The position numbers were made by a program, and so were the translations under genes. From Deltaproteobacteria bacterium (lineage in GTDB: Bacteria > Desulfobacterota > Binatia > HRBIN30 > JACQVA1), in the NCBI GenBank assembly GCA_016178705.1, contig JACOST010000014.1, positions 682,001-746,000 on the forward strand: a DNA stretch of 64,000 nt. Direction: 5' to 3'. Below the pieces are notes generated by a model. That model saw nothing but the letters and a program-made list of their open reading frames with translations. It had not been told where the DNA came from and ran no database searches. This document shows positions 7,577-16,462 of this stretch, one piece after another; the first letter of the stretch is position 1; the number at the start of each line of letters is the position of its first letter.

Positions 7577-8545
7577 CTACCCTCGACCGGTGCGCAACGC
7601 CGCCAGGTCAGCATCGACCATCATCTCGATGAGCTGATGGAAACTCACCGTCGGCGACCAGCCGAGCTGGGCGTGCGCCTTGCCCGCGTTGCCGACCAGC
7701 GCGTCGACTTCGGCCGGGCGCTTCAGCGCCGGATCGATGCGGACGTAGTCGCGCCAGTTCACCCCCATGCGGCCGAACGCCAGCTCGACGACTTCCTGCA
7801 CCGTGTGTTGCTCGCCGGTCGCGATCACATAGTCGTCGGGCTGCGGCTGTTGCAGCATCAGCCACATCGCGCGCACGTAGTCCTTGGCATACCCCCAATC
7901 GCGCCGGGCCGCGAGGTTGCCCAGCCGCAACTCGGACGCCAAACCAAGCTTGATGCGCGCCGCCGCTTCGGTGACCTTGTGGGTGACGAACTCCCGCCCG
8001 CGCCGCGGTGATTCGTGGTTGAACAAAATCCCGCTGCACGCATAGAGGCCGTAGCTTTCGCGATAGTTGACCGTGATGTAATGGCCGTATACCTTGGCCA
8101 CCCCGTAGGGGCTGCGCGGATGGAACGGCGTGGTTTCGACCTGCGGCACCTCGCGCACTTGGCCGAACATCTCACTCGACGACGCCTGATAGAATCGGGT
8201 GGTGCTATCCACCAGGCGAATCGCTTCGAGCCAGCGAGTCACGCCGATGGCGTTGAACTCCGCCGTCAGCACCGGCTGGTCCCACGAGGTCGGCACGAAC
8301 GATTGCGCCGCCAGGTTGTAGACCTCCTGCGGGCGCAGCCGCCGCAGTAGCGTGATCAGCGACAATTGATCGAGGAGATCAGCTTGCACCAACTCGAGGC
8401 GGTCGCGCAGATGCTCGATGCGCGCGAAGTTCTCCGTGCTGGCGCGCCGCACCATGCCAAAGACCTGATAGCCTTCGTCGAGGAGCAACTCGGCGAGGTA
8501 CGACCCGTCTTGCCCGGTGACGCCGGTGATCAGCGCACGCTTCAC
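7577..8545 (-). CDS. gmd: GDP-mannose 4,6-dehydratase
   Basis: This 322-residue protein begins at a GTG (8543-8545) and reads [19 protein letters not shown], the highly conserved Gmd N-terminus. Further signatures are [47 protein letters not shown] (Y-x-x-x-K) and [17 protein letters not shown], then [20 protein letters not shown]. It catalyses dehydration of GDP-D-mannose to GDP-4-dehydro-6-deoxy-D-mannose in the cytosol, feeding Rmd downstream. The length is slightly short of the usual 340-370 residues. The start overlaps the end of the cupin gene by 4 bp, so the genes are translationally coupled. Confidence 0.93.
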   Translation of the reverse strand: MKRALITGVTGQDGSYLAELLLDEGYQVFGMVRRASTENFARIEHLRDRLELVQADLLDQLSLITLLRRLRPQEVYNLAAQSFVPTSWDQPVLTAEFNAIGVTRWLEAIRLVDSTTRFYQASSSEMFGQVREVPQVETTPFHPRSPYGVAKVYGHYITVNYRESYGLYACSGILFNHESPRRGREFVTHKVTEAAARIKLGLASELRLGNLAARRDWGYAKDYVRAMWLMLQQPQPDDYVIATGEQHTVQEVVELAFGRMGVNWRDYVRIDPALKRPAEVDALVGNAGKAHAQLGWSPTVSFHQLIEMMVDADLAALRTGRG

Positions 8546-8922
8546 GGCGTGGAGGTTCCCGCGCGACCGTAGTGGTCTTCGATGCGGACCACGTCGTCGA
8601 GCTCCGCTGTGGACGCTTCGAGCACATCGCAGGTCTCGATGGCGATCATTCGATGGCGCAGTCCGGTGTGGATGCGAAAGCTCTCGCCCGGCGTCAACAC
8701 GATCACGCGGCGCGGCTCGTCGCCTTCGGCCACTTCGAGTTGCAGGCGGCCGCTCAGCACGTGAATCGTCTCGTCCTTCTGCCGGTGGTACTGGTAGCTG
8801 AGTGCGCTGCCCTTCTCGATGTGCAGGGTCTTGCCCACGTAGCGTTCGGTGTGCGCCCAGATCAACTCATAACCCCACGGCTTGTCGACGCGGCGTGCCG
8901 GATGTGCTGTGGCGTGCTTCAT
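8542..8922 (-). CDS. Cupin-fold mannose-6-phosphate isomerase (type II)-like protein
   Basis: This is a 126-residue single-domain cupin. It begins with [20 protein letters not shown], the type II phosphomannose isomerase/sugar-isomerase cupin signature. The metal-binding cupin motif 1 is [17 protein letters not shown], and motif 2 lies around [18 protein letters not shown]. It is much shorter than bifunctional ManC/AlgA proteins and lacks the nucleotidyltransferase domain, so it may be a stand-alone isomerase or a sugar-binding regulator. It lies immediately upstream of gmd with a 4-bp overlap, which ties it to GDP-mannose or GDP-rhamnose supply. Biochemical specificity cannot be deduced. Confidence 0.75.
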   Translation of the reverse strand: MKHATAHPARRVDKPWGYELIWAHTERYVGKTLHIEKGSALSYQYHRQKDETIHVLSGRLQLEVAEGDEPRRVIVLTPGESFRIHTGLRHRMIAIETCDVLEASTAELDDVVRIEDHYGRAGTSTP

Positions 8923-9848
8923 AGCCCAAGATAGATCAGCATCGTCGCGGTGACGATCCAGAGTACGAGATCGATTAGCAACGGCCGATCGTTCAGCAGC
9001 AACTGCGCCGGATTCCCGCCCTCTTCGCGCTGATGCACGAGATAGAGGTAGCGAAAAATTCCGAACAGCACGAAGGGAATCGTCACGTACAGCTTGTCGG
9101 TGCCGAGTTTGTGAATCACTTCCGGCGACGCGGTGTAGATGGCATACGCAACCACCGTCGACGCGGTGACCACGGAGATCATTTGATCCAGAAAGTACGG
9201 GCTGTATTCCTTGAGACTCGCGCGGTGCTCGGTGGCACGCGCTTCAAGCAGCACCAGCTCGTGCCGGCGCTTCGAGAAACCGAGGAACGTCATCAGCAAG
9301 AAGGTGCAGATGATCAGCCAGGGCGATACCGGCACGTTGATCACCACACCGCCGGCGATGGCGCGGATCACGAAGCCCGCGGCGATCGTCATCACGTCGA
9401 GGATCACGACTTCTTTGAGCTGAAACGTGTACGCCACCTGCAGCGCGAAATAGAAACCCACCAACGCTGCGAAGCCGCTGCCCAAGAGCGCCGCGCTGCC
9501 CAGACCGCCGGCGACCAGCACCGTGGACAAACCGATGGCAGCCGAGCGGCTGACACGTCCAGCCGGCAGCGGTCGACGCGATTTGAGCGGATGCTGCCGG
9601 TCGCGGTCGCAATCACGGATGTCATTCATCACGTACGCGCCGCTCGCAATCAGACAAAACACCGCGAAGCCGGCGGTCACGAGCAGCGTGTCGTGCATCA
9701 CAAATAGGTGCTTGGAGAAAATCAGCGCGGCATACACCACCGTGTTCTTGTGCCACTGCCACGGGCGCATCAGTTGCACGTAGTCCCACAGCACCGCGGC
9801 CCGTCCAGTTTCCACGGCCGCAACCTCTGCGTTACGCGCGCTTTCCAT
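8919..9848 (-). CDS. UbiA-family decaprenyl-phosphate phosphoribosyltransferase-like protein
   Basis: The start chosen is the ATG at 9848 (MESARNAEVAAVETGR), giving 309 residues. The frame is open a little further but then overlaps rfbB heavily; this start overlaps rfbB by 17 bp. The membrane protein has about eight hydrophobic helices. The first Asp-rich motif is NDIRDCDRDRQHPLKSRRP, and LMRPWQWHKN precedes helix 1; both are typical of 5-phosphoribosyl-monophosphodecaprenol synthases. A second polar loop FSKRRHELVLL follows. Family members transfer phosphoribose from PRPP to polyprenyl phosphate to start polyprenyl-phospho-arabinose or -ribose synthesis. No epimerase pair (DprE1/DprE2) is present in this window. 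The 3' end overlaps the cupin start by 4 bp. Confidence 0.82.
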   Translation of the reverse strand: MESARNAEVAAVETGRAAVLWDYVQLMRPWQWHKNTVVYAALIFSKHLFVMHDTLLVTAGFAVFCLIASGAYVMNDIRDCDRDRQHPLKSRRPLPAGRVSRSAAIGLSTVLVAGGLGSAALLGSGFAALVGFYFALQVAYTFQLKEVVILDVMTIAAGFVIRAIAGGVVINVPVSPWLIICTFLLMTFLGFSKRRHELVLLEARATEHRASLKEYSPYFLDQMISVVTASTVVAYAIYTASPEVIHKLGTDKLYVTIPFVLFGIFRYLYLVHQREEGGNPAQLLLNDRPLLIDLVLWIVTATMLIYLGL

Positions 9849-10875
9849 GGCTCCCGGCACTGTGGCGCAAGCGCTCGCCGTACATGCGTTCGTAGTAGTC
9901 GGTATAGGCGCCGCTCTTGATGTGTTCCCACCACGCACGGTTGTCGCGATACCAGGCTACGGTTGCGCGCAGCGCGGCCGCAAATTCGTGGCGTGGAATC
10001 CAACCCAGCGCACGTTCGATCTTCGCTGGGTCCATCGCATAACGGCGATCGTGGCCGAGTCGATCGGTTACGTGCCGCACCAGCGACGCCGGCTTCCCCA
10101 ACTCCGCCAGAATCATCTCGGTGAGCGCGCGATTGGTCTGCTCGCTGCGCGCGCCGATGTTGTAGACCTCACCCGGCTCGCCGCGACGCAGCACGAGATC
10201 GACCGCGGCGCAGTGATCCGCGACGTGAATCCAATCGCGCACGTTCATGCCGTCGCCGTAGAGCGGCACTGGCTGGTCATTGAGCAGGTTGGTGACGAAC
10301 AGCGGAATGACCTTCTCCGGAAACTGATAGGGGCCGAAATTGTTCGAACAACGCGTCACCATCACCGGCAAGCCGTAGGTGGTGCGGAACGACAGGGCGA
10401 GCAAGTCCGCCGCGGCTTTGCTCGCGGCGTACGGGCTGCTCGGCTGAAGCGGAGACTCTTCGGTGAACGCGCCGGTCGGCCCCAAGCTACCGTAAACCTC
10501 GTCGGTGGAAACCTGCACGAACCGCTTCACGCCAGCGCGCCGGGCGCAGTCGAGCAGCGCCAGCGTGCCGGCGACATTGGTGTGCAAAAACGCGTCGGGG
10601 TCATCGATGCTGCGATCGACATGCGACTCGGCGGCGAAGTTGACGACCGCATCGACGCCCTCGTCGAGCAGCGTGGTCACCAACGCCCGGTCGGCAATGT
10701 CGCCGCGAACGAAGCGATAGCGCGGATGCGTTTCGAGTCCGGCGAGATTTTCGAGATTGCCGGCGTACGTCAGCACGTCGAGGTTGGCCATCTCGTCCTC
10801 GGGGTGCTCGGCGAGCACCATCCGCACGTAGTTGGCGCCGATGAAGCCCGCGCCGCCGGTAACCAGAATCTTCAT
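9832..10875 (-). CDS. rfbB: dTDP-glucose 4,6-dehydratase
   Basis: This 347-residue protein begins KILVTGGAGFIGANYVRMVL (Rossmann G-x-x-G-x-x-G). It continues with DVLTYAGNLENL and NFAAESHVDRSIDDPDAFLHTN, the RmlB hallmark. VSTDEVYGSLG carries the catalytic Asp/Glu, SSPYAASKAAADLL the Tyr and Lys, and NNFGPYQFPEKVIPLF is fully canonical. It dehydrates dTDP-D-glucose to dTDP-4-dehydro-6-deoxyglucose, entering dTDP-rhamnose or amino-deoxysugar synthesis. The other rml genes are not in the window. It overlaps the UbiA-like gene by 17 bp and lies 41 bp downstream of the SIS isomerase gene. Confidence 0.93.
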   Translation of the reverse strand: MKILVTGGAGFIGANYVRMVLAEHPEDEMANLDVLTYAGNLENLAGLETHPRYRFVRGDIADRALVTTLLDEGVDAVVNFAAESHVDRSIDDPDAFLHTNVAGTLALLDCARRAGVKRFVQVSTDEVYGSLGPTGAFTEESPLQPSSPYAASKAAADLLALSFRTTYGLPVMVTRCSNNFGPYQFPEKVIPLFVTNLLNDQPVPLYGDGMNVRDWIHVADHCAAVDLVLRRGEPGEVYNIGARSEQTNRALTEMILAELGKPASLVRHVTDRLGHDRRYAMDPAKIERALGWIPRHEFAAALRATVAWYRDNRAWWEHIKSGAYTDYYERMYGERLRHSAGSHGKRA

Positions 10876-10916
10876 GCGATGACTAGTCTAGCCGTGCCGG
10901 CCGCGGCAGTCGAACC

Positions 10917-11492
10917 CTATCTGCCGTCGGGCCGGTTGAGGTAGGTGTCGCGCAGGTGCGCGTAGACGAGATGAAACGCCACCAGGTGAAAGTCTTCGAT
11001 GTGCTGCACGTTGTCGCTCGGAACGCGGACGCAATGATCGACCAAGTCCTTCAACTCGCCGCCGCTCTGGCCGGTGAAACCGATCGTACACGCGCCGGCG
11101 GCGCGCCCAAGCCGCATCGCTTCGAGCACATTGGGCGAACGACCGCTCGCACTGACGCCGATGACGACGTCGCCGGCGCGCACGAAGTTGCGCAACTGCT
11201 CGGCAAACACGCGCCGGTATTCGGTGTCGTTCGCCCACGCCGTCATCAGCGGCACATTGTCGGTCAGAGCCATCACCCGCAAGCGACGCGGCGAGCCGGT
11301 CACATCGCCCTTGCCGAGGTCGTTGGCGAAGTGCGAAGCGGTCGCCGCGCTGCCGCCGTTGCCGAGCACGAAGATCGTGTGGTCGGTGTCGCCGGCGTCG
11401 ACGATCCGTTGAATCACCGTTTCGATCACGTCGAGCGGCATCTGCTGCGCCAGCGCAGCCGTGCGATCGAGATAGGCGCGTAAGTCCGTCAT
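10917..11492 (-). CDS. SIS-domain phosphosugar isomerase (GmhA/sedoheptulose-7-phosphate isomerase-like)
   Basis: The ATG at 11492 (MTDLRAYLDRTAALAQQ) gives 191 residues, the usual GmhA length; the open frame upstream adds only 12 unlikely residues. The SIS core reads FVLGNGGSAATASHFANDLG, then GDVVIGVSASGRSPNVLEAM, both phosphosugar-binding loops. The C-terminal VQHIEDFHLVAFHLV has the E/H pair used by GmhA for catalysis. It probably converts sedoheptulose 7-phosphate to D-glycero-manno-heptose 7-phosphate for LPS or S-layer heptose. DiaA-like SIS proteins are related, but the HIED-x-H motif and sugar-gene context favour an isomerase. Confidence 0.8.
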   Translation of the reverse strand: MTDLRAYLDRTAALAQQMPLDVIETVIQRIVDAGDTDHTIFVLGNGGSAATASHFANDLGKGDVTGSPRRLRVMALTDNVPLMTAWANDTEYRRVFAEQLRNFVRAGDVVIGVSASGRSPNVLEAMRLGRAAGACTIGFTGQSGGELKDLVDHCVRVPSDNVQHIEDFHLVAFHLVYAHLRDTYLNRPDGR

Positions 11493-11595
11493 GCCAGGCG
11501 GCCGAACTTGTACCTGCCGCGTCGGCACACGGTCAAGTCCGAAGCTGTAAGCTCGACAAACGCAAAAGGGGCGATCGACTGGCCCGCCGCACCGC

Positions 11596-12975
11596 TCACG
11601 CTGGATGCAAGGTCATCAGCACGCCATTGCGCGGTCGCATCGTCACGCGCAGCTCAGGCTGGGGCGTGTGTCCGGGGACGCGCGTCAGGCGATAGCGTTG
11701 GACGATCATCGCCAGGATCAGCTGCGCTTCCATCAGGGCGAACTCGTTGCCGATACACAGTCGAGGTCCGCCGCTGAAGGGAAAGTAAGCGAAGCGATGG
11801 CGGCTGGCCGAGCGCTCGGGCGTAAAGCGGTCGGGGTCGAACTGATCGGGGTTGTCCCACCAATCGCGATGGCGGTGGGTGACGTAGGGGCTGAGAAAGA
11901 TGACCGAGTTGGCGGGAATTTCGAAGCCGCCGACTTCATCAGTGTTGATGGCCTGCCGTCCGATGCCGGACACGGGCGGATACAGGCGCAGCGTCTCATC
12001 GACTACCTGGCGCGTGAAACGCAACTGCGGCAGATCCGCAATCGTCGGCACGCGGTTGCCGAGCGCCGCGGCGACTTCGGCGCGCAGGCGCGATTCCACG
12101 TCCGGATGGTCCGCGAGCAGATGCCACGTCCAGGCGAGCGTGACCGCGGTGGTTTCGTGACCCGCCAGCACGAAGGTCATCACCTCATCGCGCAGTTGGC
12201 GATCGCTCATACGTTCCCCGGTATCGGCGTCGCTGGCCTGCAACAGCATCGACAAGAAGTCGGGCGCATCGGCGCCGCTGCGGCGGCGCTGGGCGATGAT
12301 GTCGAACACCACGCGATCCAGTTCGCGGCGTGCGCGTCGAAAGCGCAGGTTGCGTGGCGTCGGAATCGCCAGTGGCAGCGCGAACGGGTGCGTGACCAGA
12401 TGCGTCAGATGTTCCAGTGCCACGAGCATCGCGCGACCGACCTCGTTGCTATCGCCCGCGAGATCGATACTGAACAGCGTGCGGCCAACGATCCCAAGCG
12501 TCAGGTCGGACATCGCGGCCATCAGATCGAATGGCCCCGAGCGCGCACTCTGCCAACGATCGAGTGCGCGAGTGGTCGCATCGGTCATGGTAGTGGCGAA
12601 GCTTTCTATTCGCTGCCGATGAAATGCGGGTTGCGCCAAACGTCGCTGCCGACGCCAGAAGTCGCCTTCGCTGGTGAACAGGCCCTCTCCCAGCAGCGGC
12701 TTCGCCTTCGCGATCAGCTTGCCCTTGACGTAGTTACGATTGTTGTCCTGCAGTACGTGCTTCACGTGGTCGGGGTGAAAGAGAATGTGGCCCCGAAAAG
12801 GCCCCGGAATGCGCACCACGTCGCCGAACTCGGCAGCCAAGGCGGCGGGGTACCCGAACGGATCACGGCGCGCCTCGATGAAGAAGCCCAATGGCGTGCG
12901 AAAGCGCGGCGCGGGTGCGCGCCTCGGTCTGGCGATCGGCTCGATCACCGTTGCTCCTTGCGTTGCCACAGACAT
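11596..12975 (-). CDS. Cytochrome P450
   Basis: This protein has 459 residues from the ATG at 12975 (a TTG four codons earlier is also in frame). The I-helix oxygen-activation motif is FVLAGHETTAVTLAW. The K-helix E-x-x-R is VVDETLRLYPPV. The PERF-like segment is FDPDRFTPERSASRHRF, and the heme-thiolate loop is FPFSGGPRLCIGNEFALMEA with the proximal Cys in CIG. There is no membrane anchor, so it is probably a soluble class I or II enzyme needing separate redox partners; none is adjacent. It resembles the CYP102/CYP4-like group of fatty-acid or alkane hydroxylases in layout, but the substrate is unknown. It is followed downstream by the nucleotide-sugar genes and preceded by an LLM flavin oxidoreductase. 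Confidence 0.95.
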   Translation of the reverse strand: MSVATQGATVIEPIARPRRAPAPRFRTPLGFFIEARRDPFGYPAALAAEFGDVVRIPGPFRGHILFHPDHVKHVLQDNNRNYVKGKLIAKAKPLLGEGLFTSEGDFWRRQRRLAQPAFHRQRIESFATTMTDATTRALDRWQSARSGPFDLMAAMSDLTLGIVGRTLFSIDLAGDSNEVGRAMLVALEHLTHLVTHPFALPLAIPTPRNLRFRRARRELDRVVFDIIAQRRRSGADAPDFLSMLLQASDADTGERMSDRQLRDEVMTFVLAGHETTAVTLAWTWHLLADHPDVESRLRAEVAAALGNRVPTIADLPQLRFTRQVVDETLRLYPPVSGIGRQAINTDEVGGFEIPANSVIFLSPYVTHRHRDWWDNPDQFDPDRFTPERSASRHRFAYFPFSGGPRLCIGNEFALMEAQLILAMIVQRYRLTRVPGHTPQPELRVTMRPRNGVLMTLHPA

Positions 12976-13109
12976 GCGCGAGAGCAAGGCGAAGGCCAGC
13001 CCCTACTGGTCGACTACGGACGGACACTCACCCGGCGAAGGACGAGTCCACCGCCATCGGTTGTAAGTGTCGGCATCAAGATGCCGGGGATGCCGCGGGC
13101 TGTTCGCGA

Positions 13110-14207
13110 TCAGATCGCGCCGATGTGGGGGATCACATGTTTCCCGAAGAGCTCGATCGAGCGCAGCACGGCTTCGTGCGGGATGCGGCCGGCTTGCATC
13201 AGACAGAGCACACGGTCGATGCCGGCGGCCTTGTAGGCTTCGAGTTTGCGGATGCATTTGTCGGGATCGCCGACGATCACCATGTCTTCCGCGTCGAGCT
13301 CGTCAAACGTGACGCTGTTGTCGATGACCTTGGCGATGATCGGGTGCGCCTTGCGGAATTCTTCGTACGGCCCGATCTGCTGCGCCTCGCGGCCGCGTGC
13401 GGCGAGCACCTGGAACGCGTAGCGCATGTACCACAGCGCGGCGTCGTGACCGCCGTTGGTGCGCGCCTGCTCGTTCGTCTCCGCGCAGTGCACGATGGTG
13501 AAGGCGCCGACTTGATTGTTCACGGCTTTACCAATCGGTGTCTGCGCACGCTGCGCGGCATGATAGGTCTTGATCTGTTCCGCCACTTCACCGACCGTCA
13601 GGAACAACGTCAACCCGAGCGCGCCGATGCCGAGTTGGCCGGCGAGCTGCCAACTCTCCGGGCTGGTCGCCGCTACCCACAGCGGCGGATGCGGTTTCTG
13701 AATCGGCTTGGGAATGATCGAGCGTTCGGGAATGGAGAAGTGCTTGCCGGTGTACGCCGGAAACGGATCCTCCGTCCACATGCGCGGGATAACTGCGAGC
13801 GCTTCCTGCCACATCGAGCGGCTGTCCTCGAACTTGATGCCGAACGCTTGTTGCTCGTACAGGCTCGACCGACCGGTGCCGAACTCGAGCCGGCCGTTGC
13901 TCATGATGTCGAGCACCGCGGCGCGCTCGGCGACTCTGATTGGATGGTTGAACGGATACGGCAGCAACGTCACGCCGTGGCCGATGCGAAGGCGCTGGGT
14001 GCGCGCCGCGACCGTTGCGAGAAAGACCTCCGGCGCCGACGAATGCGAGAACTCGGTGAGGAAGTGATGCTCGACCTCCCACAGGGTATCGAAGCCCATC
14101 CTGTCCGCCAGCTCCGCCTGCGCCAACGCTTGCCAATAACACTCGTACTCGCTGCGCGCGTGCCACGGCTTGAGCATCTCCATCTCGTAGAGCAAGTCGA
14201 TCTTCAT
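13110..14207 (-). CDS. LLM class flavin-dependent oxidoreductase (bacterial luciferase-like monooxygenase)
   Basis: This is a 365-residue TIM-barrel protein. The start ATG at 14207 is preceded by GGAGG. The N-terminus reads KIDLLYEMEMLKPW, then ADRMGFDTLWEVEHHFL, the E-H-H-F element of LLM proteins. RLRIGHGVTLLPYPFNHPIRVAERAAVLD and NGRLEFGTGRS are characteristic of the family. Near the C-terminus VIVGDPDKCIRKLEAYKAAGIDRVLCL matches the G-x-P-e-x-c-x-x-k-l-e-x-y motif. It would use FMN or F420 to oxidise a small molecule. Neighbours (P450, MFS exporter, enoyl-CoA hydratase) suggest hydrophobic-compound oxidation. Confidence 0.93.
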   Translation of the reverse strand: MKIDLLYEMEMLKPWHARSEYECYWQALAQAELADRMGFDTLWEVEHHFLTEFSHSSAPEVFLATVAARTQRLRIGHGVTLLPYPFNHPIRVAERAAVLDIMSNGRLEFGTGRSSLYEQQAFGIKFEDSRSMWQEALAVIPRMWTEDPFPAYTGKHFSIPERSIIPKPIQKPHPPLWVAATSPESWQLAGQLGIGALGLTLFLTVGEVAEQIKTYHAAQRAQTPIGKAVNNQVGAFTIVHCAETNEQARTNGGHDAALWYMRYAFQVLAARGREAQQIGPYEEFRKAHPIIAKVIDNSVTFDELDAEDMVIVGDPDKCIRKLEAYKAAGIDRVLCLMQAGRIPHEAVLRSIELFGKHVIPHIGAI

Positions 14208-14281
14208 GCGTCCTCCAGATTCCAGCGCCGCGTAGGCTTAGGGTACGTCGCGTTGGCTTAGCACGACGCGCGGGCCACGCG

Positions 14282-15499
14282 TCAAGTCGCGAGCGCGTGC
14301 GCGCGCCGAAAGGCGCTGAACGCGGCGAGCGCCGCGGTGGAGAACACGATGCCCAGCAGCATCAGAGTCGTTTCCATGCCGAGCCGATCGACGAGCATGC
14401 CCACCGGCGGTCCGATGAGAACAAAGCCCAAGCGGAAGCAGAGCGCGTTCAACGACAGCACACTCGCGCGCGTGTCGTCGGGCGCATCATTTTGCAGGGC
14501 GCTGACGAGAATCGGCGCTTGCAAGCCGCGGATCGTCATGAAGCACAGGTAGAAGGTCACGGCGTTCGCCGACGTGCTGAAAGCAAGCGCGCCGTAGCCG
14601 ATCGGGATCAGCAGACAACAGGCGAACAAGACAGCATTGCGGCTCGTCCGCTGCGCCACGCGCGCGCTGAAGAGCGACACCGACGCGAGATAGAGACTGG
14701 CGAATGCCCACAACGGGCCGAACCAGAACTCCGGAATGCCCCGGCTCTGCATGTAGAGCTGGATCAGCCAGACCATGACGAAAGTCGACAGACTGAGCAC
14801 GACGCTCAGCGCGACTGCCGCGCGCAGTCGTGCGTGGTGGAGCAGTGTATGCCGCACGATCCGCCACGCTTCGACCATGTGCGAGACTTGCTGCGAGGCA
14901 TGCTCCCGCGGTGGTTCCTGCATCGCCGTCACCGTTCCAAGGGTCATCAGTGCGAACGGCAGTTGCAGCCAAAACGGCAGACGCGGGCTGAGCGCATAGA
15001 GGTAACCGCCGAGAGCCGAAGACATCGCCTCGCTGGTCTGGGACGCCGCCCGCAGACGCCCTTCCCATCTGGGATACTCGCCGGTCCGATCAGACTGTTG
15101 CAGGGCGGTGAACAGCAACGCGCTGTCCGCCCCCGAGGCAAAGGCGATTCCGCCGCCGAGCACGACCTCGGCAGCAATCATCCCGATGAAGCTCGTGCCC
15201 ATCGCGTAGAGCAGCCAGCCGGCGATCCACAGGACCGCCCCGATCAACAGCGACGTGCGGCGTCCCAGTCGATCGGCCGCGTAGCCCGACGGAAACTCGA
15301 AGAGGACTGCGGCGATCGAAAACATCGTCTGCAGCAGCATGATGTCAGTCAGCGACATCCCGATCTGGTCCTTCCAGAAGATAGTGATGATCGGAATCGG
15401 GAAGAGCACCGTGCGCAGCCCGCCGTAGGTGACGAGCAAAGTCGCCGTCGATGTTTCGCGCGAGTTCATTGCGTTCCGAGCACCGTGGCGGCGGCTCAT
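14282..15499 (-). CDS. MFS transporter
   Basis: This major facilitator protein has about 405 residues and twelve predicted hydrophobic segments. The A-loop between helices 2 and 3 reads GYAADRLGRRTSLLIGAVLW, the G-x-x-x-D-R-x-G-R-R signature. A second short form of it appears before helix 8-9 as QRTSRNAVLF. The start is ambiguous: a GTG at 15532, an ATG at 15499 and an ATG at 15469 (MNSRETSTATLLVTYGGLR) are all in frame; the last leaves a complete first helix. It is probably a drug/proton antiporter or metabolite exporter. Substrate unknown. It is separated by 74 bp from the LLM gene downstream. Confidence 0.85.
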   Translation of the reverse strand: MSRRHGARNAMNSRETSTATLLVTYGGLRTVLFPIPIITIFWKDQIGMSLTDIMLLQTMFSIAAVLFEFPSGYAADRLGRRTSLLIGAVLWIAGWLLYAMGTSFIGMIAAEVVLGGGIAFASGADSALLFTALQQSDRTGEYPRWEGRLRAASQTSEAMSSALGGYLYALSPRLPFWLQLPFALMTLGTVTAMQEPPREHASQQVSHMVEAWRIVRHTLLHHARLRAAVALSVVLSLSTFVMVWLIQLYMQSRGIPEFWFGPLWAFASLYLASVSLFSARVAQRTSRNAVLFACCLLIPIGYGALAFSTSANAVTFYLCFMTIRGLQAPILVSALQNDAPDDTRASVLSLNALCFRLGFVLIGPPVGMLVDRLGMETTLMLLGIVFSTAALAAFSAFRRAHALAT

Positions 15500-15676
15500 T
15501 GGTGCGGCAGTTGTGGTCCGGCCGACCGACACGGCGTCAACCTTGCCGGAGAGTCGGTGCCCGCTTCAAGGCGTTCGATCACACGACTGTCATAGGCCGA
15601 TCACTTCGAGCTTTCCGAACTACTTAGACCGGAGGTCACGATCGGGCCGGTCATTCTTTGCTGCGAAGGAGGTCCT

Positions 15677-16447
15677 TCACTTCTTCAGGCCGCTCGACGA
15701 AATCCCTGACAACTGCTTCATCAACGCCTGCATGGTTTCGGGCGAGGTCCACACGTCGAAGGTGGCGCGGCGTTGGGCGTCGGTTTCAGTGACGACTGCG
15801 TCGACGGCGTGTTGCTGCAGGAGGCGCTTGGTGTGAGCGTAGGCGGGTTGTGAGTACGAGCCGAGCAGGCGCGCTTTCTCGATGCACACGCGCTCGAGAT
15901 CGGACGGCTCGACGACGTCGTCGAGCATGCCGAGATCGCGGGCGCGGTCGGGGTTGTGCAACTCGGCGTCGAGCATGATGGTGCGTGCTTGCCGATTGCT
16001 GAGCGCAAGCGCGGTGATCTCGAACGCGCCGGTCGGTAACGGCAGGCCGATAGCGGTCTCGTTGAGGCCGATCTTGGCGTTGCCACGCGCGGCGATGCGC
16101 ACGTCGCAAGCGAGCAAAATGATTCCGCCGCCGGCGATCGCGTGACCGTTCACCATCGCAATCGTTGGCTTGGAAAGCGTCCACAAACTGAAGACGCCGT
16201 CTTTGCTCCCGAACCCCGAACCGGTGCCGCCTTGGGCGGCGGTCGTCAGCATCTTGAGATCAAGTCCGCCGCTGAAGAACTTCCCGCTACCGGTGACGAT
16301 CACCGACCGAACGGCACCATCGTTCTTCGCCGCCTCGCACACAGTGTGGAGGTCGTTCATCAACTCAGCGTTGATCGCGTTGGCCGGCGGGCGATTCAGC
16401 GTCAGAATGCGAACACCGCCATCAACGTCACGGGTTTCAATCGTCAT
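15677..16447 (-). CDS. Enoyl-CoA hydratase/isomerase family protein
   Basis: This 256-residue crotonase-fold protein has an ATG at 16447 preceded by GGAGG. Its first active-site loop reads GSGKFFSGGLDLKML and its second reads VNGHAIAGGGIILLACDVRI. IGLNETAIGLPLPTGAFEITALAL follows, in which the catalytic Glu position of classical hydratases is occupied by an E-T-A-I-G-L-P arrangement. It therefore probably belongs to the delta3,delta2-enoyl-CoA isomerase or another crotonase subgroup. It is a second, distinct paralogue of the protein at 3623-4441. It precedes the MFS gene on the same strand with a 177-bp gap and follows rluB by 15 bp. Confidence 0.88.
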   Translation of the reverse strand: MTIETRDVDGGVRILTLNRPPANAINAELMNDLHTVCEAAKNDGAVRSVIVTGSGKFFSGGLDLKMLTTAAQGGTGSGFGSKDGVFSLWTLSKPTIAMVNGHAIAGGGIILLACDVRIAARGNAKIGLNETAIGLPLPTGAFEITALALSNRQARTIMLDAELHNPDRARDLGMLDDVVEPSDLERVCIEKARLLGSYSQPAYAHTKRLLQQHAVDAVVTETDAQRRATFDVWTSPETMQALMKQLSGISSSGLKK

Positions 16448-16462
16448 GCGAAGCCTCCAGGT

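Noticed and set aside
9847-14261. Long plus-strand open frames opposite rfbB, P450 and the LLM gene
   Set aside because: Shadows of the third-position GC bias of the real minus-strand genes; no motifs or ribosome sites.
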